Shown here in pieces: positions 24,181 through 34,800 of a stretch of DNA of 64,000 nucleotides. The position numbers and the translations under genes were made by a program. Source of the DNA: Phytoseiulus persimilis (Eukaryota; Arthropoda; Arachnida; Mesostigmata; Phytoseiidae); contig CM075101.1 in the NCBI GenBank assembly GCA_037576195.1, forward strand, positions 52,886,001 to 52,950,000, read 5' to 3'. The notes beneath the pieces were generated by a model that was not told where the DNA came from, ran no database searches, and was given only the letters and a program-made list of their open reading frames with translations. Every line of letters begins with the position of its first letter. Within the stretch, counting starts at the first letter, position 1.

Positions 24181-25627
24181 AAAAGCGTTTCCATATCCTT
24201 CCATTCGTGTGCCATCAGAACGATGTCGTCGGCAAACATCAGGCCAGGGATCGTGAAGTATTTTTTCTCTTTCACGTCCCAGAAATTGCCTTTTTTCGCG
24301 AATCTAGAGCCAATCTCTTCTGAGAGTAGTTGCCGCTCGAGATCTGCGATATACAGGCTGAAGAGGATCGCAGATAGAGGATATCCTCAACGAATTCCGG
24401 TGGGTATGGACATTTCGTTCGGGGTGTGGTCACTGTATTGAATGAAGGTGTAGGTGTCTTCATACAGGTGTTTAATGAGCTCAATCAGTGTTGGGTTCAT
24501 TCCTCTCTCCTCAAGGGTTTGCCACAGGTTCCGTCGATCGATGCGATCGAAGGCTCTCGTAGCATCCAAGAACACGCAAATCAGACCCGTTTGTTGGGCT
24601 CTAGCGGTCTCAATTGCCGTTGTTAGAACAAAAATGTTGTCTCGCCCCGGCGGTCTTTCCTGAACCCATTTTGCATCTCCGATAGTTGTTTTGTCTCCTT
24701 TGTCCATTTGTGTACGTGTTTCCCCAGTATTTTGGTGAATACTCGATACATGACATCGGATACAGTGATGGGTCTGTATGTGGTAAGGTTTCGCTCCGTT
24801 GAGTTTGGTTTTTTCCATTTTCCAGAAGGGAGACCCTGCCTATCCTCCATTTCATCGGCAGCTCGTGAGTGCCTTCCAGAATCTCATCGAATACATCGGA
24901 CACGTATTCGTAGCCGATATCGGTCAACGCTTTCGAGGATTTTCGTCGGCATCTTGTCGGGTCCAGTGGCTGAATTCACGGAGATTCCCGCCAAGGTGGT
25001 TTTCACCTCCGAACCTGTTGTGACAAGATCGACTCGTGGCCTCGAGAGGAAGCGTCGATCCTCATGGTTAGGATTGTCTTCAGCTTCCAGCAGGTGGTTT
25101 TCTACTCTAGTGAGGCAGGCTGTCATATATACAGCTTCATTTACTATTCGTATCCTGTCTGGTGCCTTTCTCCCGTTCTTCCTGATGTACTCCCAGAATG
25201 CTTGGGTTTTTGCTCGTCTGGGGGCTCTCATTTTTTGGTCGTACATTTTACGATACCTGATATGGAGTTGGTTCGCGATTTCGGTTCGGACAGCGTCTCG
25301 TGCTATTCGATACTTCCTTTTCGCTTCTTCCACGCCAATTCCAGTGTGTCTGGCTCTCCTCCATGCACGATTCTGTTCCCTTCTGTATCTCGAAAGTCGT
25401 GCTATTTCGGGAGAGAGTATTCTCTTTCTCGAGTCTTCATTGATGAGTTTAGTATTTTGGGTCATTGCAGTTTGGAGGGTAGTCAGCAGATCCCTGTAGT
25501 TGGCCGACCTTGGTGATCTGAGCAAAACTTCCAGTTCACTTGTGGCTGTTTCCGCTGCTTTTTGTACCCGTAATACTTTCACTCGTGCCTTTTGGAATTT
25601 TCCATTTCTCTTGCCCTTACCGACGTG
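24180..25627 (-). pseudogene. LINE linker and reverse transcriptase domain (degraded)
   Basis: The linker (about 25,627-25,000) is an Arg/Lys-rich helical-looking segment, open in one frame. RT follows: TGPDKMPTKIL, then a frame change at about 24,935 into a segment ending in MKWRIG, another at about 24,830 into NLTTYRPITVSDVMYR, another at about 24,665 into RDNIFVL. After motif A the frame runs to PTGIR, where a TGA at 24,387-24,389 interrupts the conserved site that normally reads (R)QGxPLS. The same frame then resumes as GYPLSAILFSLYIADL and reaches FADDIVLMA. A TGA here is one step from CGA, so a CpG transition is a simple explanation. The active-site DD pair is intact. Confidence 0.88.
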
Positions 25628-26260
25628 TGGGGTAATGAGGTTATGGTAGCTCCAGTTAAGGACTTCTTTGTTCTCGTCTATGTGCATGGACATAACCTCT
25701 CGGTGTGCTGCAGCGTTGCAGAGTACATAGTCGGTTGAGGACGAATGACCACCCCGTCAAGCTGTTGGATATGGGCGTTCATGTAACCCGCAATCACTAG
25801 CTTGGTGTCCTTCTCAACTCTAGCTCGGATAACATCTCCTATATGTCGAGATTGTTCCTTATCCGAGTTCTGGTCGGTGATGGCGGCGTAGACTGAGATG
25901 AAGTCCCATTGTCGGTTTCCTATCTCAGCGCCTATTGCAATGAAATCAGCCCCTTTTTCGGTCCAGAGTATCTCGTCCATGGTAGATCGGATAAGTATTC
26001 CAGTTCCACCGGATGATTTACTGCCAGAGGGTCCTTCTCGATTGTTCCCGTAAAATGTGAACCCTTCGATCCGAGGTGGATTTTCTGGATTCATCAGGTG
26101 GGTTTCTGAGAGGGGGAGGATATCATAGTAGTCTGATAGCCTCCCAGTTTCAATTTTGAGTAGGTCTTGGTAGAGACTTTCCCACTTGGCTGGGTTTTCC
26201 CCCCTCGCATGTTGAAAACACCAATTTTGATGCGGAAAATAATTTTTATTTTGTCATCGT
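25628..26260 (-). pseudogene. LINE endonuclease domain (degraded)
   Basis: This is the N-terminal endonuclease of the element. It starts with IKIGVFNMRGG, then changes frame at a run of six C (plus strand, 26,199-26,204) next to four T, continues through ILPLSETHL and a GGTGILIR segment, and ends with a motif reading WSYHNLI. Two positions where this family normally has catalytic aspartate are tyrosine: GYMNAHI (codon 25,783-25,785, family pattern GDFNAH) and WSYH (codon 25,646-25,648, family pattern SDH). Both are TAC where GAC is expected, so the nuclease would probably be inactive even without the frame changes. A second frame change lies near 25,745. Confidence 0.85.
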
Positions 26261-26760
26261 AGATAGTGTCTTCGGGGGGAGCGGACCGCAGATGGAGGCT
26301 CAGATGGAGAATTCAGCCGAAACAGGATCTCGCTGATGGTATATTCCAGCGGAATACCGTGCTCATGGAAGTCTGGGGAACCCATGGTTGGGCGGGGGCA
26401 GTTTATAAGGTCAACCGGAGCGCGAACCATTCGGTCATTTTGTGACCTAGCTCAAAGTGTGCTCGAGTGTTGCTAACCGAGAAGTCATGTTGGCAGATCC
26501 GTGCAGGGGGAGGGTCGGGAGTTCGGAGGCAGTAAGCCAGCCATGCCAGGTGAAACTTCTCAAGAGGTCACTTTCACCTCCGCGAGTCTTTCTTCGTTGT
26601 TGCCCCGGATGGTCTCGGGGAGGGCGGTCCCTTCCGGGAATCGCTGACTGTTCTGTCCCGGGCGTCGCTTGGTACTTGGACCTGCAGGTTTAGTTCGGAG
26701 CCGTTCTCTCCATCCGCAAACTCACCCTCGACTTCCTGAATGGCACGTTCGAGAGAATGA

Positions 26761-26772
26761 GGGGGGGGGGGG
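26761..26772 (+). repeat. Poly-G run (G12)
   Basis: Twelve consecutive G residues preceded by GAGAATGA and followed by AGATGGG. Confidence 0.95.
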
Positions 26773-27097
26773 AGATGGGTGCTGTCTTAGATGCGGCTTA
26801 TCCGTTTTAGGTTGTTACCGCCTCGTTGTGAAAGAAACACGCGATGAATGCACGGTGCAACTGATTCTGTACTAATCCTCCGTTCCGACTCTCAGCTTCA
26901 TCGCCGCACAAGTCTCGCTTCTAGGGAAGCTCAGACTAGCTACGGATATCGAGTTCGCTAGTTCTCGAGTGAAGATGAACTCACTCTGGCTCGGACGGAC
27001 GGGATCAACGGGCGGAAGGCTGAGTGACACGTTGGTTGAGACCGGACGGCTTGGGCTATCGGAATGAGCACAAAGAAGAGACAGGCAGCGTAAGATC

Positions 27098-27230
27098 ACA
27101 CAATTTGGCTCGGAGATTGCTCTGGACTTTGGACAAATGATTTGCGGGGGCACCCGGAACAGAAGTCAAGATCCAAACCGAGTCGAGATCGATGAACCCA
27201 TACCGATACACAGTTCGGCTCGGAGATTGC
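27098..27230 (+). repeat. 23-bp direct repeat, copies 110 bp apart
   Basis: ACACAATTTGGCTCGGAGAT (27,098-27,117) plus TGC recurs at 27,208-27,230 with two substitutions (ACACAGTTCGGCT...). The sequence between and beside the copies is not duplicated. The second copy follows a GAGATCGATGAA word that resembles the 17-bp units found at 43.5 and 62.0 kb, so the pair may be the remnant of an old short-unit array. Confidence 0.7.
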
Positions 27231-28237
27231 GCCTGTCTGGGCATCGTTGTATCTCTTCCCTCAGGCGGCATTTCCCTCTCTGCGTGAAGTGTTCTAAGTA
27301 AGCGTTGGACGAGCGGCTCACGCTCCTCCTGTACAGATCTTGCACACAGAACCGCTATCACAGGAGATACATGTGGTCTTTTCTGGCTACCAATGACAAT
27401 TCAAGAATGCATTCAAATATGGTCGTCTCTGGTGTGTACCGTTTGCATTCGGCTTCCTTCCGCTCCATGATGATGTGCGCATCATTGAAATTCTCGAGGT
27501 CATTCTGCGGTCGGAGTACAGAACCCCACGTTCGTGGACTTTTTGTTGACGCACTTACGAGAGATGTCGAAACTCCCACGTGACCCTTTCATAGTGCGCG
27601 ATGCAGCTCTCCAACAAAAGCTCTTGTCAGATCGACCGAAGGCGAGGTTATGCGGGCGCTCACGTACCTCATGATGTCCCGTGAGGGGATACGACTGATC
27701 CCGAGTTCTGGAGTCTCAGGTATTCCGAGCATTCAAAGTCAGACGGCCCTGCACTCTCAGGTTGTCCGACCCCTCCACGATGGCGACGGAACTCACTCTG
27801 CTCAGCTGTAACTTAGTCCTCTTGTCTGGGAGAAACGCTGAACCTTGAATCGGTTCAGAATTTGTTCCGGAAGTTCAGAAGATCGGTGATCTCCGTCGGA
27901 TGCCCATGCGATCAGAGCGCCAATGGTCCAATCCACCCCATTGTTGCTTTTCGGTCTGAGCTGGAAGCTGGCGAAAATCACTTCTTTAATCTTATTATTA
28001 TGGAGGGGAAATCCCTCCGGACACCGCCGGTAAGATTGGGGAGTCCTTTACCATGGTAGTGAGGTGTGAAACCTCCCCTGCAGCAACCCGGGGATCGGGA
28101 ACTCGAGTTTTGTAGCTCGTTTGGTATTGCGTCCGTCCCACCGGGAGCCCTCCGACTAGCTGCGCAATTTCTGGTTCAATCCTGCGTATTCATTTCGCTA
28201 GGCATCTTGTTCACGTTGGCTGGGCAGGCGTTGAGCT

Positions 28238-28246
28238 GTCTGCCTG
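28238..28246 (+). repeat. Left copy of 9-bp target-site duplication
   Basis: GTCTGCCTG immediately precedes the left end of element B and is identical to the 9 bp that follow its right end. Nine bases is the length typical of Mutator-like and foldback transposons. Confidence 0.8.
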
Positions 28247-28256
28247 GGTGCTACTC

Positions 28257-28378
28257 GATTTGAGCGCGGATCGATTTGAGCGCAGGATCGATTTGAGCGC
28301 AGTTGATTTGAGCGAGGTCGATTTGAGCGCAGTTGATTTGAGCGAGGTCGATTTGAGCGCAGTTGATTTGAGCGCAAC
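28257..28378 (+). repeat. Left array of element B, eight units of 15-17 bp
   Basis: GATTTGAGCG starts at 28,257, 28,273, 28,290, 28,305, 28,320, 28,335, 28,350 and 28,365. The spacers alternate between CAGTT and AGGTC in the inner six units, so a 30-bp dimer has been amplified. The outer two units end in CGGATC and CAGGATC. Because most units are 15 bp, every frame gives a five-residue repeat such as LRSNQ on the complementary strand; there is no sign that this is a real protein. Confidence 0.92.
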
Positions 28379-28764
28379 GAATTCACTCGCGCTGCTGTGA
28401 GTGTGGAGTATGAGATAGAGGGAGAGGAAAATCCCTCTTATCCTATCCGCCTGTTGCAGACTACTCGACAAACAAAGAGAGTACGGTTGCTCGGGGAATA
28501 TGGAGAGGAGAATCCAAACCTAACCTAACCTCATCGAAAATATTTCTCCTTCTCGAGCTGAGGCTACGTTCCTTTGTCTGATTCATCGAGGGAATGTAGT
28601 CACCGAAGTATCTCATGCCGTTGTCCAAATTCTCATCTCCATATTCCCCCGAGCAACCGTACTTTCCCTATTCGTCGAGTAGTCTACAATCGGCGGATAG
28701 GTTGGGGATTTTCCTCTTCCTTTATCTCATACTCCACACACACAGCAGCGCAAGTGAATTCGTT

Positions 28765-28839
28765 GCGCTCAAATCGACCTCGCTCAAATCAACTGCGCTC
28801 AAATCAATCCTGCGCTCAAATCGATCCGCGCTCAAATCG
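28765..28839 (-). repeat. Right array of element B, five units, inverted
   Basis: Five copies of CGCTCAAATC, the complement of the left unit, with spacers in the same order counted from the outside (CGGATC, CAGGATT, CAGTT, AGGTC, CAACG). The agreement of the variant units shows the arms were identical once, and that the left arm later gained (or the right lost) three units. Confidence 0.92.
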
Positions 28840-28848
28840 ACTGACACG

Positions 28849-28857
28849 GTCTGCCTG
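28849..28857 (+). repeat. Right copy of 9-bp target-site duplication
   Basis: GTCTGCCTG directly follows the right end of element B and matches 28,238-28,246 exactly. Confidence 0.8.
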
Positions 28858-31800
28858 TGATGCGTCGAAACGCCGTCGTCTAACTTTTTCCAGCTCAGTT
28901 CCCCTGCTGAGAATTTCGCCAACTGTTCTGCTCATCGACCTCCTTTCGTCCTCGCTCTGCAACATTTTTTGCATTAGGGTGGGCACATCAGACAGGCGAA
29001 AAGCGACATATCGTAACGTAAATCTACTTAAATGCTTGAACGACCTAGAAAATACATCTGAACACTCCGTAGTCGAATTCTAAGCCATTCGTATGTCAAC
29101 CGATCAGCTGTGAAATCCGATCGGGGTCTGAGCCGCGGTTCGTTTAGGAATTCCGTTCTAGAGAAGGCTGTACGAGTCGAAGATGCAAAGAGCCAGGGTA
29201 TCCTGTGCGAGGCAACTAGCCTGCCGCGGATAACTGACATGCGTATTTGACAAGATGGAGAATCTCTTTCCCCATTGCTCTCGGGCTCTCAGGTAAGATG
29301 GTTGCTCCGTCCGTGTGAGATGGTTGCACCACTGGGCGGGAAACAGGATACATGAACGTTGTTCGTCGGGAGCCGATCCCATCCAGGCGGACAGCATTGG
29401 TCCACGGGAATGCGCGGTTGTTATGACAGTCATGCATCTTTGCCTTGTAGAGTTCCGCGAATCTCCGCTGTCCACGACACGGATCGGCTCCTGAGGGAAA
29501 GGCGATGTTCACGTGAGGGGGAAGCCACGTGCTCTCGATTTAGAACAACGATTCGGAAGGAAAATCGAAGTGACCAGGAGCGTCTCGTAGCCCGCGCACA
29601 AAATATTGCGGGTCCGTTCCCCAGAGATGGAGCGAGAATTTCAACCGGCCTGCGTAAACAAACTCTACACGATGTCACTTGCTGATGGATTCTGTCTCAT
29701 AAAAAACCTCTCCCGCGAGCTCCGAGACGCTCGAGCGGAGGAGTTAACGAACACCTGTTCAAACGAGATTCGAGCTCTCTGGTTCGAGCGCTCCCGGGAG
29801 ATAGATACCGCGTATTCGTCGCATGCTCTGGAAGCTTGACTCTCCAGGTTTTCGTACCTCGCTCCAGTCGGCAGACCCCGGGAACGTTTTGTTGTCGGAT
29901 AGGCATTGCAAGAATAACTAAAGTGCCGAAATAGATGAGCGGATCTCGCTCTCGAGAGTTTAGAGAGTTCTCTCTGAGTGAGATCCACACCAGTGTTGAC
30001 TGTCTGGTCTTCTCGTATTTTGTATTCGGAACAACCGACTCTTCGCTTCCTGGATTCAGTGTCGAAGCGTGCCCGAGTTCTTTGGATCATCGGAATTCGT
30101 GAGAGTGCTATCGCTTTCGGGGAGAATGCAAGTCACTGGAGTCCCAGTTTGTAGTGGAAGGCGATCCGATCTCGAACTGATCCTTGGACCCCTACCCCCC
30201 TCTATGAGTCGTGCGGTGGTTTGGGAATAATCCGGCCCCAGAGCAAGACAGAGATAGAGAAACAACCCAGGATCAGGGGATACAACGAGAGAGGGATTCG
30301 CGAGTTCTTCCCAACTCCCTGCCATGCGAGAGGTATACCGGCGGAAATCGAACAACGTAACGTTATTGCGTCTAGACCTCATGAAAAATCGTTTCCCAGT
30401 TAGGCCACGTCTAACGTAGTCCTTGCATTCGGATTTGAGGCCAACAGCTTCCCCGACTGAGACGGTGGCTCGCTCAAGTTTCACAATCCCGATCTGGACC
30501 GCTGTTCCTCCCAACCTTCCCTACGTTACATCATCGATGTATCGAAATCGGAGGATGCTGAACCCGAAAGTCGGGTCATCGTGCGACGAAAGAGCAATAT
30601 TCCTTCCCGAGAGCCTGCGGCATATGTTGAATTGCTCTGAGCACGGTGATTGCTGGGGCTGATATCACCATCTCTCTCGTCTAGACACTCCAATGGCTTT
30701 CTTGGATCGAGGTATCTCAGAGGCGTGTATGGGATTCCCTTTGCGGCGCTCAATCAATGGAGTCCCAAAATTCAGAGAAAAATGTTGAGACGTTAACCGA
30801 CGCTCTGAAACGGGCCTGGCAGAGAATCAGGAACCAAATCTGAAGACCCCTTTGTTATTCGTGGAATGGATTTTCAGAGTCAGTGTTATGGAGGATTTTC
30901 GGAATATCCTCTCAACCTGGTCGAACAAGCTCAGCTGATTGATGGGAACCGTGGGAAGCAGAGACTCGCACGAAGAGTCGCTCGAACAACTGCGGACTTG
31001 GCAAGGAACCCAACCACCTCGCCTGGCTCTCGATCGCTGTTCTGTGGTCCCCTTTAGGAGGGACGTCTTCGGAGGGATACGGCTTCAAGCGCACTAGAAG
31101 AAAGGAAAGATTCGGGTGTGTTCTGAGAACCTGGAATGGACACAGGGACGTGAGTATTATCACCAGGCAGTGTTATTCAGACACTCATCCTAGTAGCTCG
31201 GAATCCCCGCGCTTCTGGGAGAGTTGGTGACAGTTCCAGGTCCCGAGGCAAAATTCATATCCAGAACCTATACGCGAGGGGAGCACCCATGACGGAAAGC
31301 TTGCAATATTCAGAGCCCTTCTGACTGCAATAAAGAACAGTGATGTCAGCTCTACTTTATGAGCAACTTCGAATCCTCTCGCAGACAATAGAGCAGGGTC
31401 TTCAACGATAGACAGCGGTCGTTTCTCGCGGAGCATCCGACTGTCACCTGCTCCTCTCCGCGCCTCTCTTTCTCTCGAATTCTTTTCCACCAATATCTCT
31501 GGCCTGCGAATGTTTTCCTTTCCACCGCGTTTCTTCCCTTTTTCCGATAGAGCTTCAGGGCCCCGGATTTGTGTTTTCGCGATGCTCAGAATCCCGAACC
31601 CCCAGAAGGATATTCCCTCCGGGACAGTCGACAGAGGCAGGAGGCTGTTGGAAGGCTTTTCAGAGAACTGCAGCCCACCTGAATGAATTGAGCTTTAGGA
31701 GATTTCCAATATACCGCATTGATATTTGGCCACCGCGATTGCTCATGACGTTCTGAAGCAGTGATGACCAACCGGCGCTTTGTACTCACACAAGCGGCTC

Positions 31801-34800
31801 GTGGATCTTGGGCAGGGCTTTGAAGCTGATAGAAATGCGGCAGCGACGTTCCACGGCTCTCGTGTATATAACACGATATCTTGGAGGCGGTTTTATGAGC
31901 GCCGTGGTCGAAATTCTCCGTGGAAACCGGACATTAGCACCGAAAACAGAGTTACAGTCCGAACCGTGATCATCTCGCGATGCCAGCCGCGAGCGAGAGA
32001 ATCGAGCTCGAGAGCGGGTATTGGGAGCTTGTTCGATCCATGAGTCTGCACATAGAACCTAACAGCTCCATAGAAAGTGCCCGAGTGAGACCATTCTTCC
32101 CTCGGAACACCTTTCATTTTCTCACCTTTCATTCTCTCCGTCTGAGTGAGTTCGCTCTGTTGCTTCTTTTGTTCGTCCACCAGAAGGAAGTGGGTAATGG
32201 CGTATTTCCGCCAGAAAAACTTCCAGGAAGGAAACGAACCGGAGCAGTATCAGGCACGGGTGCAGAGGGAAGCGGTGTACCGTTCCCCCATATCCTGGCT
32301 GCTGTGATCTGTGATTTTCATCGCTGATGAGCAGAGCGGTGAACGACCGTGATGGGCGCCACGGACTCCGAAGATTTCCAGCTTCTTTGAGCTGGAGCGC
32401 GTTTTGCATAACGCCACATGCTGCCCCGAGCTCCTCGCGCCGGGGCGCATCACGCGAACGGAACTTGCGGAGCTCGGAAACTCGATTGATGCTCGGGGAG
32501 TTCTGGAAACTCCTATGCTCATCCAAGCATCCCTGCACGTGAGACCGAGCCATTCGCGGGGAAATGAGGACCTGCTCCAGGCACTGCGCTCGATCCTTTG
32601 ATCAGAATTCGAGCCGCATCTCCATCATCCCCGAGTGGAAACACATTGATCAACTCTGGAATCAATTATTGTTCAGCGTTCCGTACATGGAGCCTTGGGG
32701 AGAAGCAGCGTAGGGACCTGCTATTGAAGTCGCAGGCGGGGAGCCGCAACCAGTTGCGTGAGCGGGGCGAGGTTCAGGGGTCTCCAGTTACATGGGGCCC
32801 GATTGCAACGATCATCATCGTGCTCACCCCCACCCCCCTTACCCCGAATGAGTGCCTTATACCCAACTAGCTGCTACACGATTCTTGGTGACTGCGGTCT
32901 CAATCGAAAACCGATCGACTCACGAAGCTCGATTGTTCGCTCTGATTCATAAACAATCCACCGTTACATTGATGCTGACCTCGATCTCTCGCAGAAGCTG
33001 ACGAGCTAGTGAGCTGACTGGAACCCGATCCTTCTTGGATCAGGTGCCGCTCTGTACAGAAAGAAAGCCGTATGCTGCCCTGTTGTTGGGCGCGCCAATT
33101 GATAAAAACGTAGCGAGTAATCCATCGGGATATTCTGATCGATCGATACTTTCGTGCGTCCGGCAGCTTGTTCTCCGATCGCGGAGTTGAATCGCCCATC
33201 CGACGGAATCAAACTGAGTGACAGATTATTATTCCTCCCACGAAAACCCGCGGTATTCAAATCTTCATACTGATGAACATCTTGGTTGTTAACATCGGGA
33301 ATCCAGTCACAGAATTTTCAAGAGGCGTTTTTTCTAATCGAGGAAAAGAAGAATCGATGGAGTAGTTTCATGAGTGGTGGATGGGAAGTCTAGCAGACGG
33401 GTCATGGACAGGGCTGTGCGAGGTCCTTGCAGAACGCCGCTGCGCCGCCGCCGCATTGTTTGTCACGGCGGCGCTTCAAAGATTCGACCCAAATCCCAGC
33501 GTTGCTCAAGCAGATCACGGCAGGAGCGAGATTCACTGCTACTTATTTTCTCTTTTCCCTCATTCTTGATTTCATCGATACTTCGGAGCGTGAAGTCCGG
33601 CGTCGGGCGCCAAGTACAGCGATTCAGTTCTCAGTGATCGCCCAACGAACGGTGGAATGATAGATATATCCATGAATCCGAACTGCCGCAAGCACCCGAC
33701 GCTTTCGACGTAAGTTCACCTTCTACCGGCGCAGCCAGGGTTTTGCCGGAAGCTGGCCGTAACGGAACTGAAATTACCGAGAGTTGTGCTTTGCGGCACT
33801 GTCGAATAACACACATAACTTGCTCTGCCGCTTCCCGTCCGTGGCTCGTTTCTATGATACTGTTCGGTATCAAGATCGATGGAGATCGTGAGCCTACGGA
33901 ACCACTAGATCAACTACTGAGCTTGACCCCGATTTTTTTTCTTGATTGCCTCCCCGGAATCGGAACAAAATGTGGTAGGTTCTAGTTCCGCCAGGCTCTC
34001 AGCTGAAGGTTTGAGCGATGTGTTGATGAGGACGGGGTCTCATGATTAGCTGCTCCGACCAGGGATGCATTCAGTTCACCTCTTCGAGAAGGAGCTCCTC
34101 AGGCATGACCCAATGTGTACGGTAATGAATTGGCCGAGAAGCAATCTCGAGGAATGGCTAACGATCGATTCCGAGGAGTTTACCGACTTCTGGTCATGGA
34201 TATCAGCAGCGCACCGCTGGAATGATTGATCGGCAGAACGCGATGGACCGGTTCGTAGGTGCCATTGTTTCCTGAGCTTCAACATTGACTCCGAGCATAG
34301 AAACAGGGAGCTTCTAGCGAAATTATCAACCATTGTCTTCATGATATGAAGTTTTTTTGAATGAGAGCGACGAAAACCCCGAAGGAAAACTTTTTATTTC
34401 CACGTCAAGTTGTCTGTTCGCTACCCCGAGAGGGTCGAGCGAGGGTGTTGGCTGATTGGCTGGATGGTTCGCTGGTAGTTCTTGGAATATTGGCCGATGG
34501 CCGGCGCATATGTTTTGCGCCGAAGGCCTTCACGTAGTATCCACATCCGATAGAATGCTGTCTTGCAGCCTGGCTCTCACGAATGCATAAGTTAGCAGTG
34601 ACATCCAACACCTTCTGGCGCTCGTGGTGCTCAATCTCTTACGCCGCTGTTCCAGGTCTGCTTCCCTTAACTAATATCCTCAACTCTGCAGGCTCGGAAT
34701 CGAGGATGAGGGTTCGAGGCTGGTACGGGATCGCAGAGGAGATCCATGGAACCGGAATGGGCCCAGGCGATTTCCTCCTCGAATATCGTGGCTTCCTCGA

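Larger units (their letters stand above)
23038..26306 (-). mobile_element. Non-LTR retrotransposon (LINE), APE-endonuclease type, inactive
   Basis: Read on the minus strand, the element encodes in order an apurinic-type endonuclease, a basic linker, a reverse transcriptase and a C-terminal region. The order and the coding span of about 1,090 codons fit ORF2 of APE-class LINEs, which nick target DNA and prime reverse transcription there. Diagnostic motifs are SETHL (26,095-26,109), TGPDKMPTKIL near the start of RT, FLDATRAFDRI (RT motif A, about 24,550-24,575), FADD (RT active site, about 24,228-24,239) and a final YWWSRL. The reading frame changes near 26,200, 25,745, 24,935, 24,830, 24,665 and 23,350, with stops at 24,387, 23,158 and 23,098, so this copy is dead. 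No ORF1, A-rich tail or target duplication was found. The clade is not resolved; the C-terminus resembles elements I associate with ticks and mites. Both outer limits are the limits of recognisable coding sequence. Confidence 0.9.
26307..28237. other. Stretch with no recognised gene
   Basis: No gene is recognised between the LINE and element B. The first 200 bases may still belong to the LINE 5' end: on the minus strand a short ATG frame of 42 codons (start near 26,385, stop at about 26,260) lies just upstream of the endonuclease and could be a leader or ORF1 remnant. G12 lies at 26,761-26,772. A 23-bp direct repeat occurs at 27,098 and 27,208. The longest frames are about 100 codons. Confidence 0.45.
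28247..28848. mobile_element. Foldback DNA transposon, non-autonomous, with 9-bp target duplication (element B)
   Basis: Inverted arms (left about 28,247-28,515, right about 28,632-28,848) enclose a loop of about 115 bp. The outer part of each arm is a tandem array of a 15-17-bp unit (GATTTGAGCGCAGTT or variants). The inner part is a unique inverted sequence of about 130 bp, matching closely between arms (for example GTACGGTTGCTCGGG on the left and its complement at about 28,645-28,660). The left array has eight units and the right five, a difference of three units. Terminal bases differ slightly (GGTGCTACTCGATTTG on the left, CGTGTCAGTCGATTTG read inward on the right). A perfect 9-bp direct repeat flanks it. 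Nothing inside encodes a transposase. The architecture and 9-bp duplication match foldback or Mutator-like elements as known families; assignment beyond that is inference. Confidence 0.88.

Noticed and set aside
23410-25499. Long plus-strand open frames of 240 codons (23,410-24,132) and 263 codons (24,708-25,499)
   Set aside because: They lie exactly antisense to the LINE coding region and give hydrophobic, motif-free peptides; they are shadows of the minus-strand RT and linker.
28198-28386. Open frame encoding five-residue repeats such as LRSNQ/LRSNR, resembling a repeat protein
   Set aside because: It is produced by the 15-bp units of element B; a 15-bp period gives a five-residue repeat in every frame. 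There is no protein around it and the arm is a transposon end.
28518-28532. CCTAACCTAACCT, resembling the arthropod telomere repeat (TTAGG)n
   Set aside because: Fewer than three units inside the loop of element B; too short to be telomeric and compatible with chance.
29255-29494. Small two-exon model (MENLFPHCSRAL..., donor CTCAG/GTAAGA, 54-bp intron, 61 codons)
   Set aside because: The acceptor follows a purine-rich stretch instead of a pyrimidine tract, and the second exon is short enough to be open by chance.
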